Assembly (NCBI GenBank): GCA_026770575.1 | Contig: MU657322.1 | Span: forward strand, 12,706 to 24,416 | From: Pelagophyceae sp. CCMP2097 | Lineage: Eukaryota > Sar > Pelagophyceae | Length of the DNA stretch: 11,711 nucleotides | Reading direction: 5' to 3' | Notes under the pieces: model-generated | What the model saw: only the letters and a program-made list of their open reading frames with translations | Told to the model about the DNA's origin: nothing | The model's database searches: none | In this document: piece after piece, positions 7,747 through 11,711 of the stretch | Numbering within the stretch: position 1 is the first letter of the stretch | Layout: each line of letters starts with the position of its first letter | Program-made: the position numbers and the translations under genes

Positions 7747-8101
7747 TCTTCAACTTGGCACTATCCAAGGGTTAGGGTCGTTGATCACTGGCGACGCGAC
7801 TAGAGGCGACTCGGGTTGAATCCTAGCGCGCTGGAACCGCCGCGGCGGCGCGGTCACGGCGGTGTTTGTCTCGTGCGAAACGCCAGTTTTGTTAGAGCAA
7901 TTACGTAACCGTAACGGTTTTGGCGGTTAAAACGCCAGGGTTGGGGGCGTTACTTTTTCCTATTTTTCGTGTCGTGTTTTAACCAACCGGACATCTCTCC
8001 CGCCGACCAGAGAGGACGCATTTGCGGTATGGTTAGCCCTCTGGTTTGGGACCCAAACCCGTTAGATAATGACAGTACGAATTCCTGCCTGGTCAAAAAA
8101 G
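7747..8101. other. Extra sequence in the right foldback arm
   Basis: It has no counterpart in the left arm. It contains GGGTTAGGG (about 7770), a 17-bp palindrome GGTTTGGGACCCAAACC (8043-8059) and several GTAACGG/AACGCC dyads. I see no open frame of note and no RNA gene. Confidence 0.5.
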
Positions 8102-8195
8102 CGCCTCCCAGGAACGTTCCCCGGACCATTCTCTAGGGGCAGGTACAATCCTTGCTATTAGTCAGAGGTAGGTGCCGGCCCCTGCGGGGCCCTGT
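8102..8195 (-). repeat. Right arm of the outer inverted repeat
   Basis: Reverse complement of the left arm at 6305-6392, with a 6-nt insertion after CCTCTGACTA and about five substitutions. The GCAGGGGCC hairpin and the second GAACGTTC box are retained; the first box is changed to GAATGGTC. Confidence 0.85.
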
Positions 8196-8470
8196 GCGGC
8201 GGCGGAATCCAACTGTCGCTGCTTCATTGTCTGTGGCACGGTCGAATCCCGCATCGAAGAAAACACGACCTTTTGGACGCGAGCCCAAACGAGGCTGCCC
8301 CTCGCCCGCGTCGTGGAGAGGGCGGGCCCTGGGGCGTCTCAAACATTCTCGTGCCACCGGCTTGGCGCGTCGAGAGCAATAGTTTGACTTCGCACAGTAG
8401 ATTCGACCTCGCATTTGAAACGAACCGACCCACTACCGTTGGCAAGTTTGGCGTTCCTATGATGTTTATT
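8196..8470. other. Unannotated stretch after the foldback
   Basis: Open frames of 70-95 codons occur on both strands, with no recognisable domain and no splice context. I see no gene, RNA or repeat that I can support here. Confidence 0.4.
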
Positions 8471-8618
8471 CCAGGCTCCCGAAGGGAACCCCCCGTAATG
8501 CTTATTTAAGGTTCGTTAGGAAAATCGGTTCGTTCGTCAGGAACAATGAGAACGTTCGGGTGAGGGTGAGGGTGAGGGTTAGAGAGGCGCTATTTGCACC
8601 AGGGCTAGAAATCGCATT
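8471..8618 (+). repeat. Dispersed repeat, copy with GAAGGG hairpin and telomere-like run
   Basis: Order: hairpin GGCTCCC-GAA-GGGAACC (8474-8490), TTATTTAAGGTTCGTTA (to 8518), one GAACGTTC box (8550-8557), GGGTGAGGGTGAGGGTGAGG leading into GTTAG (8558-8582), GGCGCTATTTGCACC (8586-8600), then GAAATCGCATTTTG. The same order is found inverted at 10025-10117. Confidence 0.75.
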
Positions 8619-8725
8619 TTGAATAGCGAGGGCCAAGCACGGGAGGCTAACATCATCGCTATTTTTTTGGTTTCTAGCATGCTGCCCTTTAGCGGCCCAC
8701 GCACGCCCGAGTACCTTTAAAAAAA

Positions 8726-8992
8726 TTAAGAATGAGTTTGACCCCCTCTCAAAAGTCCCGTCGTAGTCAAAGGTTGCCCATAAACTAGACAGCCACCGGC
8801 CACCAAGATGCGGTGCTCGTCGAGCGAAACGGCTGCGCGGCCGCTGCGTCGAGCGGCCATGGCGGGCCCCGGCGCAAAGGCCATTGTGCCGAGGCTGCGG
8901 ATTTCTGTGCTCGACAAGGCAGATTCGTCATCGTGACCGCCGATAAAGGCCCCCATAGGAGCTAACCCCAAGGAGTTGTTGGGCTGTATCAC
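8726..8992 (-). pseudogene. Kelch-repeat protein fragment
   Basis: An 88-codon frame on the minus strand contains one clear kelch blade: IGGHDDESALSSTEIRSLG, TMAFAPGPAMAARRSGRAAV and SLDEHRILVAGG (residues about 17-67). The double glycines, the STE, the ARRSG and the HRILVAGG strand fit the kelch consensus. From memory, the phrase TMAFAPGP(A/T)M is characteristic of multi-kelch proteins in microalgal genomes. Before residue 15 and after residue 68 (CLVYGQPLTTTG) the match fades and the frame stops, so only one blade plus edges survive, where a propeller needs four to seven. No splice sites connect it to further blades. It lies between two copies of the dispersed repeat, which suggests capture and carriage by a mobile element. 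It could instead be one exon of a gene whose other exons I failed to see. Confidence 0.6.
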
Positions 8993-8994
8993 TT

Positions 8995-9060
8995 GAGAAC
9001 GTTCCGGGAAACGTTCCTGGGGGGCGTTATTTGCACCGGGGCAGAAAATCGATTTCTGGC
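8995..9060 (+). repeat. Dispersed repeat copy with two GAACGTTC-like boxes
   Basis: GAGAACGTTCCGGGAAACGTTCCTGG is followed by GGCGTTATTTGCACC and GAAAATCGATTTCTGGC. The first half matches the end of the foldback arms (6362-6392 and complement of 8102-8130). The second half matches the copies at 8586 and 10025, so this copy ties the two repeat groups into one family. Confidence 0.7.
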
Positions 9061-9078
9061 ACTGTCCGAATTCCGGAA

Positions 9079-9114
9079 CTCTCGCGTACCCTAACCCTCT
9101 CGCGTACCCTAACC
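9079..9114. repeat. Two 18-bp copies containing CCCTAACC
   Basis: CTCTCGCGTACCCTAACC is repeated exactly at 9079-9096 and 9097-9114 and is followed by CTCC. The CCCTAACC element is telomere-like (TTAGGG type) but interrupted by CTCTCGCGTA. Confidence 0.9.
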
Positions 9115-9629
9115 CTCCATGGTCCGCTGCTCTAAAGGCGCCTTGCTTGCTTAAGATCCACCCTACCCTGCCTTCTAAGCTGAGATAAATATGTCAGTTT
9201 GACCCCCTTCCAAATGTTTATCGCTGAAAAGGGCAACTTTCGAAAATGCCGGCAGGCCAACCCTCAGCGCGGCCTTTCTGGGTGGGTAACAAGTCGTCGG
9301 ACGGAGTCCAATTTAGACTGGTTCCCGTACCAAAATTCAACCCCCCGTCTCACCCCCTTACAAAAATCGTCCGACGTGTCGTCTCGCGCTGTGGTCGTGC
9401 CAGTGCACTCGGTACGGTTCAGTTCCCGTCTGAACCATTGTGACATCACCTTCAGAGAGGCGTTTCATTCCCTCGCTTGCGAGTGCGTTCGTTGCGTGTA
9501 CTCAAAGGTATTAGGTCTACTGAGTCTACTAACAGCGTGTGTAAAAAAGGTTTTACACGAGGTCGCCGAATCGAGCCCGGCTTTGCGTATAAAAATTCGG
9601 AAAAATGTCAGCAAGTGAAATGAATGTAC
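9115..9629. other. AT-richer unique stretch, no supported gene
   Basis: A 139-codon plus-strand frame (9199-9618) has no domain that I recognise and no GC3 bias like the DAW1 exons. Short dyads are present: CGTCGGACG/CGTCCGACG (about 9294 and 9368) and GGTTCAG-N7-CTGAACC (9416-9436). AGTTTGACCCCCT at 9196-9208 repeats the same 13-mer at 8735-8747. Confidence 0.45.
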
Positions 9630-9657
9630 GCCGGTTCAAATCCGGGTCTGGGTACCA
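9630..9657 (+). other. tRNA 3'-end-like fragment with encoded CCA
   Basis: CCGG-TTCAAAT-CCGG forms a T arm with the standard seven-base loop (the fifth pair of the stem is a G-G mismatch), followed by TCTGGGT, A and CCA. GGTTCAAATCC fits the eukaryotic B box. I looked upstream for a matching acceptor strand (ACCCAGA-like), a D arm and an anticodon arm and found none, so this is not a complete tRNA gene. Possible origins are a tRNA fragment retroposed from mature tRNA, or a retroelement primer-binding site on the opposite strand (TGGTACCCAGACCCGG). Confidence 0.4.
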
Positions 9658-10024
9658 AAAACCTCAATAGGAATTGGATGTGTTTATATACACTATTCTT
9701 AACTGGCCCCTGGCACTGGGACCGGAATTCCCTTTTGCCAGGGCAAACGTCAGTGACAGACGGTGTCTTATTTTCATGTCAACAGCCGCTCCTTGATTAC
9801 AGTCTCGGCTACCTCTTGGATCAAGTGGTTATCTCACTCCCGACGAGACGCTGCCGAAACTCAATCTCGTCAAAACCCGGTTTAAACCGCATTGGGGCGC
9901 ACTCTCTTGCGTGGCTGTCACAAAAACCACTCTCGGACCGTCTCTGCGAACGAGTTCAAACTCCCACTTGTAGATCACGTCTCGGCTTGAGTCTCAGGAT
10001 ACTCACGCGGGCGCCTGCAAAAGT
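9658..10024. other. Unannotated stretch
   Basis: It includes CTGGCACTGGGACCGGAATTC (about 9703-9725), which resembles CTGGCACTGTCCGAATTCCGG next to the repeat at 9056-9076, so repeat-derived sequence probably extends here. A 138-codon plus-strand frame (9624-10040) has no recognised domain. Confidence 0.35.
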
Positions 10025-10117
10025 CGATTTTTCGCTCTGATGCAAATAACGCCCCTCCCTAACCCCAACCATAACGAACCTTAAATAAGGATTACTATGG
10101 CTCCCTTCGGAAGCCTG
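10025..10117 (-). repeat. Dispersed repeat, inverted copy
   Basis: Read on the minus strand: hairpin GGCTTCC-GAA-GGGAGCC, TCCTTATTTAAGGTTCGTTA, GGGTTAGGGAGG, GGCGTTATTTGCATC, then GAAAAATCGACTTTTG. It corresponds block by block to 8471-8618 but lacks the GAACGTTC box and most of the G-rich run. About 40 of 47 positions agree across the first block. Confidence 0.75.
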
Positions 10118-10156
10118 TATTAAGCGTCGAATTCGACCGTTTCGCCGCATTTTTGA

Positions 10157-10217
10157 GGACCCAAAGGGTCCTTGCCGTTTAATCAACGTCAGTTTACGGC
10201 AAGGGCCCTTCGGGTCC
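10157..10217. repeat. Long stem-loop with hairpins inside each arm
   Basis: Arm 10157-10177 and arm 10197-10217 are reverse complements at 19 of 21 positions, around a 19-nt loop. Arm 1 begins with the perfect hairpin GGACCC-AAA-GGGTCC (10157-10171), and arm 2 ends with GGGCCC-TTC-GGGTCC (10203-10217). The region can therefore fold either as one long stem or as two small ones. Confidence 0.85.
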
Positions 10218-10264
10218 TTTGATTGAAGGATTAGAGTAAAGGTCAATTTAAGAACCGGCCAAGC

Positions 10265-10546
10265 GAAAAAAAAACAGCGGCCCGGCGACGCCGTTGTTTG
10301 CAGTTTTGACGCTGCCAGGGGACGCGCCTGGGTCCCCTCCACCCACCCCCAAATCATGGCGTCCGCGGAGGACTTCTGTGAGAAATTTAGCATGCAAGGG
10401 GTTTCGCTAATGACGCCGAGGACGTTCTGTCCATTGCAGTTTTCGTCGGTTGGAGTTTGGCTCTGTTGGGAGTGATAGAGGACGTCGCGCTGAGTCCCAT
10501 GATGCCCGATCCACAAGACATTGTTTGTTAAAAACGCTCAAACTAA
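10265..10546 (-). pseudogene. Possible decayed Tc1/mariner-type transposase fragment
   Basis: Read on the minus strand, an open stretch after a TGA at about 10548 gives NNVLWIGHHGTQRDVLYHSQ, then QTPTDENCNGQNVLG, and about 25 residues later SADAMIWGWVEGTQARPL. In the Tc1/mariner superfamily, one transposase type has a catalytic (S/T)DEK followed by N-R/K-QN-x-RVL and, some 35-45 residues after the DE, V-M-V-W-G/A-x-V-x-x-x-G-x-x-PL. The order and spacing of DE, NxQN-VL, MIWGxV and PL fit that pattern. The second and third catalytic acids and the DNA-binding domain are not visible, no ATG opens the frame, and the frame soon enters repeat sequence. This is a resemblance by eye only. Confidence 0.27.
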
Positions 10547-10559
10547 AAATCTGAACGTC

Positions 10560-11128
10560 TGTTTGGGCTCGTCTGAAGCGCCACTCGCGGCAATCTTATA
10601 GGATCGGTCATATACCACCCCAGTGCGTATGGACCCACCCCGTCACATAGCCAGAATTTCGATTCCCTGCGATCCTGCAATGGTCAGCCGGGCCCAAACC
10701 TTCGCAATACGGAGGCAAAGTCGGTTCAAAATCAAGGTAAAGAGGCAAATAAAGATTTTATCAAGTCCAAAATATTGGGGGAAACGCTTGTTCACGCCCT
10801 TGCAAGGCGCCCTCCTCGAGGCTGATCATGTCACGGACACCCCGGGGGGGCAGGGAGGCCCATAGCGACCACGCCCACCCCCGCAGGCGGCCTCTGGGAG
10901 GCACAAACTTGCGCCACTTGAGATCGGCTTTATCGCCGATACCCCTTGTATGCCCGACTAATCAGGAGGGGTGCACCGGACCACCCCTCGACAGAACGTA
11001 CCTATGACTGAGTGCTTTTTTGGGCTCGGCTACGAAAAAATGGGTGTTTTTTTAGACCCCTTTTTTTATGGAAAACCCGGAGGTGTGGGTCGAACAAGCC
11101 ACCTCGACGCGACCCACGGAACGGCTAC
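10560..11128. other. Spacer between repeat region and zinc-finger gene
   Basis: It contains an 80-codon plus-strand frame (10623-10865) without recognisable domains and a GTGGGTCG / CGACCCAC dyad (11085-11117) just behind the stop of the zinc-finger gene. Homopolymer runs (T7-T8) occur near 11020-11070. No gene is supported. Confidence 0.4.
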
Positions 11129-11711
11129 TCAGAGTGATTTGAGGAGCTTCTTCTCGTCTGGGGCGAGCTTGAGGGCGCTCTCGAGGCCCACCGGCATGGT
11201 CGTCGAGTCGTGGAGGCGGCGCCAGTGCGCCTTCATGTTGTACGACCAGACGGCGGGGCGCTTCTTGTCCTTGCGCTTCTTGGAGGCCACCGCGCCGGGC
11301 AGCTTGTGGTCGTCCATGGCGAGGTCGGGGTGGCAGGCCGGGCAGACGATGGGGCGGTTCGTCGACGGAGACTTCTTCGACGACTTTGCCAGCGCACCGG
11401 CAGTGAACTTGATGCAGCGGTCGAGCGTCTCGCGGTCCGCCGTGGGCGCAAAAGTCGTGCACGCGATGCGCGGCTGGCAGCTGCTGCTCGAATTCTCGAC
11501 GAACACCGGGCACTCCGACGCGGCGCCGTAGCACAAAGGGCACATCTCAGCGAAAGGCACCGTGGTGGGCGTGTAGAGAACGTGGTGCGCTGCGTGCGTC
11601 AAGCTGGCGCCCTCGTCGCAGAGCTCCTTGGGGCAGCCGACGAACGGGCACGAGCGGCGCGCGTTTGCGCGCGACATGAGCACCGTGCGCATCTCCGTTG
11701 TAAAGAGGCGG
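11129..11711 (-). CDS. Cys/His-rich zinc-finger protein, C-terminal part
   Basis: The frame is open from the right edge to TGA at 11129-11131, 193 codons plus stop. The first in-window ATG is at 11690-11692, but six in-frame codons precede it (RLFTTE), so the protein probably starts outside the window. Putative metal-binding groups in order: CPFVGCPKELC followed by HAAHH; MCPLCYG and CPVF; CQPRIAC; then NRPIVCPACHPDL and, after a KKRKDKKRP basic patch (possible nuclear signal), VWSYNMKAHWRRLH, which completes a C2H2-like unit of unusually long spacing (Cys-x2-Cys to His about 40 residues later). The SPSTNRP-IVCPAC ... VWxYNMxxHxxxxH arrangement recalls large uncharacterised C2H2 families in basidiomycete genomes. 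Codon use is strongly GC3, unlike the AT-richer spacer to its left. Function unknown; nucleic-acid binding is a reasonable guess. No intron is needed within the window. Confidence 0.72.
   Translation of the reverse strand, partial: RLFTTEMRTVLMSRANARRSCPFVGCPKELCDEGASLTHAAHHVLYTPTTVPFAEMCPLCYGAASECPVFVENSSSSCQPRIACTTFAPTADRETLDRCIKFTAGALAKSSKKSPSTNRPIVCPACHPDLAMDDHKLPGAVASKKRKDKKRPAVWSYNMKAHWRRLHDSTTMPVGLESALKLAPDEKKLLKSL

Larger units (their letters stand above)
6305..8195. mobile_element. Foldback-type element with nested inverted repeats
   Basis: Three inverted pairs face each other. 6305-6392 matches the complement of 8102-8195 with about 5 substitutions and one 6-nt gap. 6410-6445 matches the complement of 7711-7746 at 32 of 36. 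6538-6562 matches the complement of 7087-7111 at 24 of 25. The order on the right mirrors the left, but the right arm is longer by roughly 350 nt between the outer and middle pairs. No transposase is readable inside, so this looks like a non-autonomous element or an inverted duplication that has since gained or lost sequence. No clean target-site duplication was found, and the true ends may lie slightly outside. Confidence 0.6.

Noticed and set aside
8558..9114. True telomere or chromosome end
   Set aside because: The GGGTGAGGG and CCCTAACC runs are short, interrupted and in opposite senses within 600 bp, and unique sequence continues on both sides.
9199..9618. 139-codon plus-strand frame as a gene
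   Set aside because: No domain, no GC3 bias as in the DAW1 and zinc-finger coding regions, and it spans several dyads and repeat pieces.
9540..9657. Complete tRNA gene or tRNA-derived SINE
   Set aside because: Only the T arm and acceptor 3' strand are present; no A box, D arm, anticodon arm or matching 5' acceptor strand was found within 200 nt.

Overview
This is eukaryotic nuclear DNA from a protist that probably makes motile flagella, most likely a GC-rich microalga; a stramenopile or haptophyte is a guess I cannot resolve. The evidence is a spliced gene with GT-AG introns (donors mostly GTGCGY), very repeat-rich introns, interstitial telomere-like repeats, a kelch-repeat fragment and a zinc-finger protein. 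I see no bacterial operon, rRNA, complete tRNA or CRISPR array.

Region 1 (1-5263): the 3' end of a plus-strand gene recognised as DAW1/WDR69/ODA16, the WD40 cargo adaptor for ciliary import of outer-arm dynein. Four exons (1732-1832, 1879-1926, 1988-2090, 5100-5263) join in frame and give the last three WD repeats. Two introns are tiny (46 and 61 nt). The two others are huge (at least 1731 nt and 3009 nt) and consist largely of minisatellites with units of 13-21 bp. These share an AACGGCCC-like core that is almost always in the sense orientation.

Region 2 (5264-6300): GC-rich, gene-poor sequence with GGACCC hexamer arrays, a 17-bp inverted repeat and a 12-bp-arm palindrome. No gene is supported here.

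Region 3 (6305-8195): a roughly 1.9 kb foldback-like structure. Three nested inverted-repeat pairs (88/94, 36 and 25 bp) face each other, and no transposase was seen inside.

Region 4 (8200-10560): a graveyard of dispersed elements. It holds related repeat copies in both orientations carrying GAACGTTC boxes and a GGCTCCC-GAA-GGGAGCC hairpin, a captured kelch fragment (8726-8992, minus), telomere-like repeats, a tRNA 3' end with encoded CCA, and a weak candidate for a decayed Tc1/mariner transposase (minus).

Region 5 (11129-11711, minus): the C-terminal part of a Cys/His-rich zinc-finger protein that runs off the right edge.

The genes show no functional link. The most interesting material is the intron architecture of DAW1 and the palindrome-rich repeat family of regions 3 and 4. 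All calls come from reading the sequence by eye; no database search was possible.
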